From Sphingomonas bacterium (GTDB lineage Bacteria > Pseudomonadota > Alphaproteobacteria > Sphingomonadales > Sphingomonadaceae): DNA of 9,246 nucleotides. This document shows, in pieces, positions 1-6,572 of this stretch; within the stretch, counting starts at the first letter, position 1; every line of letters begins with the position of its first letter. The DNA lies in assembly GCF_903643065.1 (NCBI RefSeq), contig NZ_CAHJWX010000039.1, positions 1-9,246 of the forward strand. Direction: 5' to 3'. A program made the position numbers and the translations under genes. The notes under the pieces were generated by a model. That model was not told the DNA's origin and searched no databases. It was given only the letters and a program-made list of their open reading frames with translations.

Positions 1-2
1 CC

Positions 3-548
3 GCCAGCGCCGCCGCGCTGGGCTATGCGTTCGACCGCCACGGCGCGCGCAACGAGCTGCAGGCGGCGACCTTTCGGCTGCGCGAACCCCGGCGCGTGCG
101 ACTGCTGTGCGCGGCGTCCGGCGCGCTGGCGGTAGAGGTGGCGCCGTTGCCCGCGACGCCCGCGCGAATGACGGTCGCGGTGGTGCCGCTGCCGGTGGCG
201 CCGCAAGACTATCGGCTGCGCCACAAGACCAGCGATCGCGGCTTCTATGACGACGCGCGGGGCGCGGCGGGAACGGACGAAGTGGTGTTCGCGCGCGCCG
301 ACGGCTGGCTGACGGAGGGCAGCTTCACCTCCCTGTTCGTCGAGCGCGACGGGCGGCTGGTGACGCCGCCGCTGGCGCGCGGGCTGCTGCCCAGCGTGCT
401 GCGCGCCGAGCTAATCGAGACGGGACGCGCGGTCGAGGGCGATTGCACGCGCGACGATCTGGCGGGTGGCTGCTGGATCGGCAACGCGCTGCGCGGCCTG
501 ATCCGCGCGGAGGTCGCGGTTGCGGACGGTGGCGCGGGGCCCCTATAG
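3..548 (+). CDS. C-terminal part of an aminodeoxychorismate lyase-type (PabC) domain, probably a PabB-PabC fusion; 5' end outside window
   Basis: The reading frame is open from the left edge to a TAG at 546-548, giving 181 visible residues. The sequence fits a PLP fold-type IV (branched-chain aminotransferase/PabC) enzyme. An RHKTSDR segment carries the likely Schiff-base lysine (codon 225-227), followed by a TEGSFTSLFVE segment, a PPLARGLLPSVLR segment and a near-terminal GNALRGLI motif. All are typical of 4-amino-4-deoxychorismate lyase, which releases pyruvate from aminodeoxychorismate to give p-aminobenzoate for folate synthesis in the cytoplasm. In many alphaproteobacteria this domain is fused behind the chorismate-binding PabB domain; the N-terminal part is outside the window, so the fusion is inferred. 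The internal ATG at 168 and GTG at 96 are not real starts, because homologous-looking sequence continues upstream of both. A stand-alone class IV aminotransferase is the alternative. The next gene starts 27 bp downstream on the same strand, so co-transcription is likely. Confidence 0.82.
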   Translation, partial: ASAAALGYAFDRHGARNELQAATFRLREPRRVRLLCAASGALAVEVAPLPATPARMTVAVVPLPVAPQDYRLRHKTSDRGFYDDARGAAGTDEVVFARADGWLTEGSFTSLFVERDGRLVTPPLARGLLPSVLRAELIETGRAVEGDCTRDDLAGGCWIGNALRGLIRAEVAVADGGAGPL

Positions 549-1775
<1,227 letters not shown>

Positions 1776-1930
1776 GCACGACGGGAAACGATCCGTTTCG
1801 CGAACGGCCTCTGAACAAGCGGGCCAGCGAGCATTAATTTAGGTTCGGTTACGAAGCCGATGACGAATCGATTTCGCAACCAAAGTTAGGGCGGGCGGTT
1901 GTCCCGCTAATCGAACCAAAGGTGATGGTC
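1776..1930. other. Intergenic region, AT-richer than its surroundings, likely holding the promoter for the small gene and msrA
   Basis: This 155-bp gap is clearly less GC-rich than the coding DNA around it, with a TTAATTTAGG stretch at 1834-1843. It contains the dyads at 1785-1807, an imperfect inverted pair (AGGTTCGGTTA at 1841-1851 against TAATCGAACC at 1908-1917), and a 5-bp stem GCGGG (1891-1895)/CCCGC (1903-1907). A poor sigma-70-like pair, TGACGA (1861-1866) and GTTAGG (1885-1890), lies upstream of the small gene, but neither half matches the alphaproteobacterial consensus well. No coding region was seen. Confidence 0.4.
1785..1807 (+). terminator. Weak dyad after the aminotransferase; possible terminator or operator
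   Basis: Ten bases after the aminotransferase stop, GAAACG (1785-1790) and CGTTTC (1794-1799) form a perfect 6-bp inverted repeat around ATC. It overlaps a second dyad, CCGTT (1793-1797) with AACGG (1803-1807), so two alternative hairpins share the middle bases. There is no T-run, so a classical Rho-independent terminator is doubtful. A protein-binding site is equally possible. Confidence 0.25.
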
Positions 1931-2068
1931 ATGGCGACCCTGTTGAAGTCAAGCCTGTTATGGCAGTTCGTGGCCGGGTTCGCGCTGGGCGCGGCCGGTC
2001 TGGTGGCGTTGCATCCCAGCGAGGCGCGCGCGGCCGTGCACGCGCCGATCGCAACGGTGGCGCGTTGA
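1931..2068 (+). CDS. Unnamed 45-residue membrane or exported small protein, upstream of and overlapping msrA
   Basis: The ATG at 1931 opens a 45-residue frame ending at the TGA 2066-2068. An AAAGG at 1918-1922 lies eight bases before it, better spaced than for the in-frame ATG at 1925, which would add two residues. After a short start with one lysine (Lys6), residues 8-27 are hydrophobic (LLWQFVAGFALGAAGLVA), followed by HPSEARA. This reads either as a single membrane span with a short outer tail or as a signal peptide cut after Ala34 (ARA), leaving an 11-residue peptide. I recognise no named family. Its stop codon overlaps the TTG start of msrA by two bases, so the two should be translationally coupled and share an mRNA. 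The ribosome-binding site, the hydrophobic pattern and the overlap argue that it is real; its role is unknown. Confidence 0.7.
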   Translation: MATLLKSSLLWQFVAGFALGAAGLVALHPSEARAAVHAPIATVAR

Positions 2069-2715
2069 AGCGTGTCCTGATCGCCGGTGCGCTGGCGGCG
2101 GTGGGCGCGGGGGCGCTGACCGGAGCGCGCGCGGAAAAGGCGGTGCCCCTGCCGGCCGCGAAGCTGGACGTGCCGGCGACGGCGGGGACGCAGACGGCTG
2201 TGTTCGCCGGCGGCTGCTTCTGGGGCATGGAGGCGGTGTTCGAGCAGATCAAGGGCGTGCGGTCGGTGACCGCGGGCTATGCGGGCGGCACGGCGGCGAC
2301 CGCGACCTATGACCAGGTCTCGACCGAGACGACGCGGCACGCGGAGGCGGTGAAGCTGGTCTATGACCCGCGCGTCGTTACCTATGGCACGCTGCTGCGC
2401 GTCTATTTCTCGATCGCGCACGATCCGACCGAGCTGAACCGGCAGGGGCCGGATACGGGGGTGAGCTATCGCTCCGCGATCTTCCCGCAGTCGCCCGACC
2501 AGGCGCGGGTGGCGCGCGCTTATGTGGCGCAGCTGTCGGGGAGCCACGCTTTCCACGCGCCGATCGTGACGCGACTGGAGCAGGGCGGCTTCTACCCGGC
2601 GGAGGAATATCACCAGCGCTTCTACGACCGCAACCCGGGCCACCCGTACATCGTGATGTGGGACAAGCCCAAGGTGGCGGCGTTCCGCGCGGGGTTTCCG
2701 ACGCTGGCGCGGTAG
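2065..2715 (+). CDS. msrA: Peptide-methionine (S)-S-oxide reductase MsrA, exported, single-cysteine form
   Basis: MsrA reduces methionine-S-sulfoxide in proteins and repairs oxidative damage. The chosen start is TTG 2065, giving 216 residues. It overlaps the upstream TGA and yields a good signal peptide: KR at positions 2-3, an Ala/Leu/Val/Gly-rich core, then ARA cut after residue 23, so the enzyme should act in the periplasm. An in-frame ATG at 1960 would add 35 Arg/Gly-rich residues that merely mirror the small gene in another frame, so it was rejected. Family motifs: GGCFWGMEAVFEQ with nucleophile Cys51, GVRSVTAGYAGG, TRHAEAV (TGHAEAV is more usual), HDPTELNRQGPDTGVSYRSAIF, and FYPAEEYHQRFY. 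Cys51 is the only cysteine in the protein, so no resolving cysteine exists and regeneration must use an external thiol partner. No MsrB is present in the window. Confidence 0.93.
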   Translation: MKRVLIAGALAAVGAGALTGARAEKAVPLPAAKLDVPATAGTQTAVFAGGCFWGMEAVFEQIKGVRSVTAGYAGGTAATATYDQVSTETTRHAEAVKLVYDPRVVTYGTLLRVYFSIAHDPTELNRQGPDTGVSYRSAIFPQSPDQARVARAYVAQLSGSHAFHAPIVTRLEQGGFYPAEEYHQRFYDRNPGHPYIVMWDKPKVAAFRAGFPTLAR

Positions 2716-2740
2716 CGGGACTGACGAACACCCTGCCCTC

Positions 2741-2766
2741 GTCATCCCCGCTTGCGCGGGGATGAC
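2741..2766. repeat. REP-like palindrome between convergent msrA and pdeM
   Basis: GTCATCCCCGC (2741-2751) and its perfect complement GCGGGGATGAC (2756-2766) flank a TTGC loop, giving an 11-bp stem. The GTCATCCC...GGGATGAC layout is that of short dispersed palindromes common in sphingomonads and related alphaproteobacteria, and the 6126-6206 element in this window begins with the same bases. Lying between two converging genes, the hairpin could help end transcription from both sides, though no T-run follows on either strand. Confidence 0.7.
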
Positions 2767-2798
2767 ACGTTGGGGGCAACGTCCGCCTTCCTCCCGGT

Positions 2799-3461
2799 TC
2801 ATGCCGCCAGGCGAAAGCGGAGCAACCGGTTCTCCACCGGGATCAGCGCCTCGGCCGCGCGGCCGACCGCCTTGACGATCGCGGGATGATCCACGTCGAG
2901 TCCGCCGGTCAACGCGCCAAAGGCGGGCAGCACCAGCTTGCGCGGCGTGGCGATGAAGCAGCGGCGCGCGACCGGCTTGCCCCGGACCGTCAGGCGCAGC
3001 TTGGGATGGAAGTGACCCGACAGCTCCGCACGCAACTCGGCCGGCTCGGCCTCGTGGCGCAGCACCAGCCCGTCGACCAGCGCCTCGCGCGCCACCGCGC
3101 CGCCGCAGCGGTCGGCGACCAGCGGGTCGTGATTGCCGGTGATCCAGGTCCAGCGCGCGCCGCCGGTGAGCCGCGCCAGCGCATCCTGCCCGGCTTGCGG
3201 CAGGCGGTCGCAGCCGCCGACGTCGTGAAAACTGTCGCCCAGGCACCAGACCTCGCTGGCGGCGGTCGCGGCGACCAGCGCCTCCAGGTCGGCGAGCGTC
3301 GCCAGGCTGTCATAGGGGGGCAGCATCTGGCCGCGTCGCGCGAACGAGCTCGCCTTTTCGAGATGGAGGTCGGCGACGAGCAGCGCGCGGCGTGACGGCC
3401 AGAACAGCGCGCCCTGCGGGAGCGCCAGCAACTCGTGCCCGCCGAACGAAAAGGGAACCAT
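2799..3461 (-). CDS. pdeM: Ligase-associated DNA damage response endonuclease PdeM (metallophosphoesterase)
   Basis: This 220-residue cytoplasmic protein is a calcineurin-like metallophosphoesterase. All metal-binding motifs are visible in order: Asp31 and His33 in ADLHLEK, Asp76 in GDSFHD, Asn110-His111-Asp112 in TGNHD, His136 in RHEA, and His150 and His152 in GHFHP. The length and the ADLHLEK, GDSFHD and ATPRKLVLPAFG segments match PdeM, the nuclease member of the ligase-associated DNA damage response set, rather than general phosphoesterases. The ATG at 3461 has an AAGGG six bases upstream on the minus strand. It lies downstream of the helicase gene on the same strand, separated by 255 bp that contain an inverted-repeat element, a wider gap than expected for co-working genes. 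It may therefore need its own promoter. The activity is assigned from the family; what it cuts in the cell is not shown by the sequence. Confidence 0.93.
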   Translation of the reverse strand: MVPFSFGGHELLALPQGALFWPSRRALLVADLHLEKASSFARRGQMLPPYDSLATLADLEALVAATAASEVWCLGDSFHDVGGCDRLPQAGQDALARLTGGARWTWITGNHDPLVADRCGGAVAREALVDGLVLRHEAEPAELRAELSGHFHPKLRLTVRGKPVARRCFIATPRKLVLPAFGALTGGLDVDHPAIVKAVGRAAEALIPVENRLLRFRLAA

Positions 3462-3528
3462 GCCCGACCCTTAGCGGGGCGGAGTCGCGGGAGGCAAGGT
3501 TTCTGCTCTTCGGGCGTTTAGGAAGGTA

Positions 3529-3689
3529 GGTTCAGAGGAGGCGCGGAGGCGCGGAGGAGAAGATCGGTTCGCGCGAGGGCGCAAAGGGGGCATACGCATC
3601 ATCGCGCGAAGCGCCTTCATCGGTACGGGTCCAGGCGGCTGCGCCGCGTGTCACGCTCCTTCTCCGCGCCTCCGCGCCTCCTCTGAACC
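3529..3689. repeat. 161-bp element bounded by 27-bp perfect inverted repeats (helicase-pdeM gap)
   Basis: The left arm at 3529-3555 begins GGTTCAGAGGAGGCGCGGAG and the right arm at 3663-3689 is its exact reverse complement; 107 bp lie between them. Each arm contains two adjacent copies of the unit GAGGCGCG. No flanking target-site duplication was seen and no gene fits inside. The inner segment starts with a second Arg-codon-like motif series (CGCGCGAGGGCGCAAAGG near 3571-3588) partly mirrored by CGCGAAGCGCCTTC near 3604-3617. GC-rich 'cgcggag' repeats of this kind are dispersed in some bacterial genomes. As RNA it could fold into one long stem, which may process or attenuate the helicase-pdeM transcript. 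Confidence 0.75.
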
Positions 3690-3716
3690 ATCTTCGTCGC
3701 GGCGCAGCGTGACCGC

Positions 3717-6131
3717 TCAGTCCAGGCTCATCGCTTCCGCCGCGAGCGCCTCCGCCTCGATCAGCAGCGCATCATCGGCGGTGCCCGTCGCGACGCGCTC
3801 GCGGCCGATCAGCGTCAGCACCGGCACCGCGAGCGGGGTGACGCGGGGCAGGTCGCGGTGCACCATCGTCGCCGCCGCGCGATCGAGCAGGCCGGCGAGC
3901 CGCCCGACATCGGTCATCCGCGCGCGCGCGTCCGCCCAGGCGGCCTCCAGCAGCAGGTGCGTCGGCTCGTATTTGCGCAGCACGTCGTAGATCAGGTCGG
4001 TGGAGAAGGTGACCTGGCGCCCCGTCTTGCGCTTGCCGGGGTGCTGGCGCTCGACCAGCCCGCCGATCACCGCCACCTCGCGGAACGCGCGCTTGAGCAG
4101 GTGGCTGCGCTCCACCCATTCGACGAACTCATGCTCCAGGATGTCGGCTGTGAACAGCGCCGCCGGATCGGTCACCTGCTCCAGCCCGTAGCAGGCGAGC
4201 GCATAATCGTTGGCGACGAAGCCCAGCGGCTTGAGCCCGAGCGCCTCCATGCGGCGCGTGACGAGCATGCCCAGCGACTGGTGCGCGTTCCAGCCCTCGA
4301 AGCTGTAGGCGACCATGTAATGCCGCCCCTCGCGCGGGAAGGTCTCGACCAGCAGCTGGCCGGGCTCGGGGAGGACCGAGCGCTTCTCCTGGAACTGGAG
4401 CCATTCGCGCACGTCGGGCGGGAAGCGATCCCATTCCGCCGGCGTCGCCAGGAAGGTGCGGACGCGGTCGGCGAGGTTGGTCGACAGCGGCATGCGGCTG
4501 CCGCCGTAAGTGGGGATGCGCGCGGGCCGGCTGGACGCGCGCACCACCAGGTCCTCCGTGTCGATCCGCTCGACCTCGCAACTCAGGCCGGCGAAGAAGA
4601 AGGTGTCGCCGGGGCTGAGCTGCGCGGCGAAGCTCTCCTCCACCTTGCCCAGGTTGCGGCCGTTCTTGAAGCGCACCGTCAGCATCGTCGCCTCGACGAT
4701 GATGCCGGCGTTGAGGCGGTGCTGGCGGACGAATTGCGGGTGCGACACGCGCCAGACGCCATCCTGTTCGGTCAGCCGCTTGAACCGGTCATAGGCCTTG
4801 AGGCTGTAGCCGCCGTCGCGGATGAAGCCGAGCACACGGTCGAACAGCTCGTCGGTGAGCGCCGAATAGGGCAGCGCGCTGCGGACCTCGTCGAGCAGGT
4901 CGTCGCGGCGGAACGGGGCGGCGCAGGCGCACGCCATGACGTGCTGCGCCAGCACGTCGAGCGCGCCGGGCCGGAACAGGTCCGGGTCCAGCTCGCGCGC
5001 CTCCACCGCGTCGAGCGCGGCGCGGGCTTCGAGATACTCGAAGCGGTTGCCGGGCACGAGGATGCCCTCGGATGCCTCATCGAGCCGATGGTTGGAGCGG
5101 CCCAGCCGCTGGAGCAGGCGCGACGAGCCCTTGGGCGCGCCCATCTGGATCACGCAATCCACATCGCCCCAGTCGACGCCCAGATCGAGCGACGCGGTGG
5201 CGACCAGCGCGCGCAGCCGGCCGTCCGCCATCGCCTGCTCCACCTTGCGCCGCGCCTCGCGCGCGAGGCTGCCGTGGTGGACGCCGATGGGCAGGCCCAG
5301 CGTGTTCACCTTCCACAGATCCTGGAAGATCAGCTCGGCGAGACTGCGCGTGTTGCAGAAGATCAGCGACGTCTTGTGCGTCTCGATCTCCGCCATCACC
5401 TGTTCGGCGGCATAGCGGCCTGAATGGCCGGTCCACGGCACGCGGCCCTCCGGCAGGAGGATCGCGATGTCGGGCTCGGCGCCGGGCTCGCCGACGACGA
5501 GGTCGACCACGCCGATGTCGCCATCCGGCGCGAGCCAGGCGCGATAGCCGTCGGGGTCGGCGACGGTGGCGCTGAGCGCGACGCGGCGCAGCCCCGGCGC
5601 GAGCCGCTGGAGCCGCACCATGCACAAGGACAGCAGGTCGCCGCGCTTGCCGGTGGCAAAGGCATGGACCTCGTCGACGACGATGCTCCTGAGCCCGGCG
5701 AACATCGTCGCCGCGTCCGGGTAGGACAGCAGCAGCGACAGTGACTCGGGCGTGGTGAGCAGGATGTGCGGCGGCCGCGCGCGCTGGCGGGCCTTGCGGT
5801 CGGACGGGGTGTCGCCGGTCCGCGTCTCGACGCGGAGGTCGAGCGCCATCTCCTCGATGGGGGTGACGAGATTGCGCTGGATATCGATCGCCAGCGCCTT
5901 GAGCGGCGAGACGTAGAGCGTGTGGAGACCGTCGGCCGGGTGCTCGATCAGTTCGACGAGGCTGGGCAGGAAACCGGACAGCGTCTTACCCGCGCCGGTG
6001 GTGGCGACGAGCAACGCGTGCCGGCCGGCGCGCGCGCGGTCGAGCATGGCAAGCTGGTGGCGGCGGGGGTGCCAGCCGCGTCGCGCGAACCAGGCGGTCA
6101 GGACGTCAGGTAGATCGCTCAATCCCGTCAT
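3717..6131 (-). CDS. Ligase-associated DNA damage response DEXH-box helicase (Lhr-like)
   Basis: This 804-residue superfamily 2 helicase is cytoplasmic and uses ATP to unwind or remodel nucleic acid. Motifs in order: RRHQLAML (Q-like motif, residues 23-30), Walker A ATTGAGKT (43-50, Lys49), TTPESL (126-131), DEVH (153-156), SAT (187-189), IFCNTRS (257-263), GVHHGSLAREARR (283-295), ATASLDLGVDWG (311-322) and QRLGRSNHR (341-349). The C-terminal half carries the winged-helix and DEAD-associated regions of Lhr-type helicases. Total length fits the ligase-associated family and is far shorter than full Lhr, and pdeM and the exonuclease nearby support the assignment. The ATG at 6131 gives MTGLSDLPDVL before the conserved region, but it lies inside a palindromic repeat, and the only Shine-Dalgarno-like match is AAGG about eight bases upstream. 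A TTG three codons later is an alternative. The TGA is at 3717-3719; no terminator is evident. Confidence 0.94.
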   Translation of the reverse strand: MTGLSDLPDVLTAWFARRGWHPRRHQLAMLDRARAGRHALLVATTGAGKTLSGFLPSLVELIEHPADGLHTLYVSPLKALAIDIQRNLVTPIEEMALDLRVETRTGDTPSDRKARQRARPPHILLTTPESLSLLLSYPDAATMFAGLRSIVVDEVHAFATGKRGDLLSLCMVRLQRLAPGLRRVALSATVADPDGYRAWLAPDGDIGVVDLVVGEPGAEPDIAILLPEGRVPWTGHSGRYAAEQVMAEIETHKTSLIFCNTRSLAELIFQDLWKVNTLGLPIGVHHGSLAREARRKVEQAMADGRLRALVATASLDLGVDWGDVDCVIQMGAPKGSSRLLQRLGRSNHRLDEASEGILVPGNRFEYLEARAALDAVEARELDPDLFRPGALDVLAQHVMACACAAPFRRDDLLDEVRSALPYSALTDELFDRVLGFIRDGGYSLKAYDRFKRLTEQDGVWRVSHPQFVRQHRLNAGIIVEATMLTVRFKNGRNLGKVEESFAAQLSPGDTFFFAGLSCEVERIDTEDLVVRASSRPARIPTYGGSRMPLSTNLADRVRTFLATPAEWDRFPPDVREWLQFQEKRSVLPEPGQLLVETFPREGRHYMVAYSFEGWNAHQSLGMLVTRRMEALGLKPLGFVANDYALACYGLEQVTDPAALFTADILEHEFVEWVERSHLLKRAFREVAVIGGLVERQHPGKRKTGRQVTFSTDLIYDVLRKYEPTHLLLEAAWADARARMTDVGRLAGLLDRAAATMVHRDLPRVTPLAVPVLTLIGRERVATGTADDALLIEAEALAAEAMSLD

Positions 6132-6206
6132 CCCGGCCTTGAGCCGGGCGCCCGCTTCTTCATCGCGAGGTCAAGGCAGCGGGACCCCGGCGCGGGGCCG
6201 GGGTCA
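6126..6206. repeat. Compound REP-like palindromic element overlapping the helicase start
   Basis: Hairpin A is CCCGGC (6132-6137)/GCCGGG (6143-6148) with a CTTGA loop. Hairpin B is GACCCCGGC (6183-6191)/GCCGGGGTC (6197-6205) with a GCGGG loop. They are joined by an outer pair, CCCGCT (6151-6156)/AGCGGG (6178-6183). The left end CGTCATCCC matches the 2740-2766 palindrome. The two-hairpin form with CCCGCTTCTTC between is typical of dispersed alphaproteobacterial repeats. The helicase ATG (complement of 6129-6131) is part of the left end. Confidence 0.75.
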
Positions 6207-6284
6207 GAAAGCCACTCGAACCGCCGTCACGGGGGCAAGTACGGCGCCGGCGCCGGGGCGCCGCCGGCCGGGGCTCGATGCGTG

Positions 6285-6301
6285 GGGCGCGACGCGCGCC
6301 C
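6285..6301 (-). terminator. GC-rich hairpin just past the 61-residue protein gene; possible terminator
   Basis: GGGCGCG (6285-6291) and CGCGCCC (6295-6301) pair perfectly around ACG, beginning about eight bases beyond the stop of the minus-strand gene ending at 6309. No T-run follows on the minus strand; TTT follows on the plus strand instead. A 14-bp palindrome (CGGCGCCGGCGCCG, 6242-6255) lies further on in the same direction. Together they make this gap strongly structured and could hold back read-through into the helicase gene. Confidence 0.35.
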
Positions 6302-6308
6302 TTTCGCA

Positions 6309-6494
6309 TCAGCGCCCCGCTTCCTTGTTCTTGGCGTCCTCGGCTTGGTACAGCTCGCGCGTCGCGTCCTCCGTGCGCCGCTCGGCGCGCTTCGACTGGC
6401 GGTTATTGAGCGCCGCCCAGGCGATCGCGGCCGCGAGCAGGATCGGACCGACGATGACCAGCACGCCCCAGATGCCGCTGCCGAACAATGCCAT
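6309..6494 (-). CDS. Unnamed 61-residue single-span membrane protein
   Basis: The minus-strand ATG at 6494 is preceded by GGGAG nine bases upstream. Residues 1-29 (MALFGSGIWG, then VLVIVGPILLAAAIAWAALN) form a clear membrane span, followed by a highly charged tail (NRQSKRAERRTEDATRELYQAEDAKNKEAGR) that looks helical. By the positive-inside rule the tail should be cytoplasmic. I recognise no named family. It lies between the divergent exonuclease gene (start 78 bp away) and the helicase gene (same strand, 177 bp downstream), so it may or may not share a transcript with the helicase. The classic hydrophobic-then-charged design and the ribosome-binding site support it as real; a plus-strand frame across the same DNA is a shadow. 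Confidence 0.8.
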   Translation of the reverse strand: MALFGSGIWGVLVIVGPILLAAAIAWAALNNRQSKRAERRTEDATRELYQAEDAKNKEAGR

Positions 6495-6572
6495 CGTCTC
6501 ACGCTCCCACGATCGTTACGCCAGCCCAACGCCGGCGCGGCGCGATTGCTCCGCCCGTGCGTTAGGCCGCGC

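Noticed and set aside
1960..2064. ATG-started extension of MsrA
   Set aside because: It would place an Arg/Gly-rich stretch before a good signal peptide and lies wholly inside the 45-residue gene in another frame.
1849..3246. Minus-strand 465-residue open frame spanning msrA, the palindrome and part of pdeM
   Set aside because: It runs antisense to msrA, in the wrong frame through pdeM and straight through a palindromic repeat, so it cannot be a conserved protein.
3462..3500. Possible pdeM promoter on the minus strand (TTGCC and GCTAAG)
   Set aside because: The -10-like bases overlap the ribosome-binding site, which would give an almost leaderless transcript; the match is too weak to call.
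3529..3689. CRISPR array or insertion sequence
   Set aside because: There are only two inverted arms, no regularly spaced direct repeats, no transposase and no target-site duplication.
3858..5423. Plus-strand 521-residue open frame opposite the helicase
   Set aside because: It mirrors the helicase coding strand, shows Arg/His/Ala-biased composition and no family motif.
6282..6572. N-terminal extension of the exonuclease frame
   Set aside because: It overlaps the opposite-strand membrane protein gene and the extra residues do not resemble the exonuclease family, whose usual N-terminus starts at 6573.
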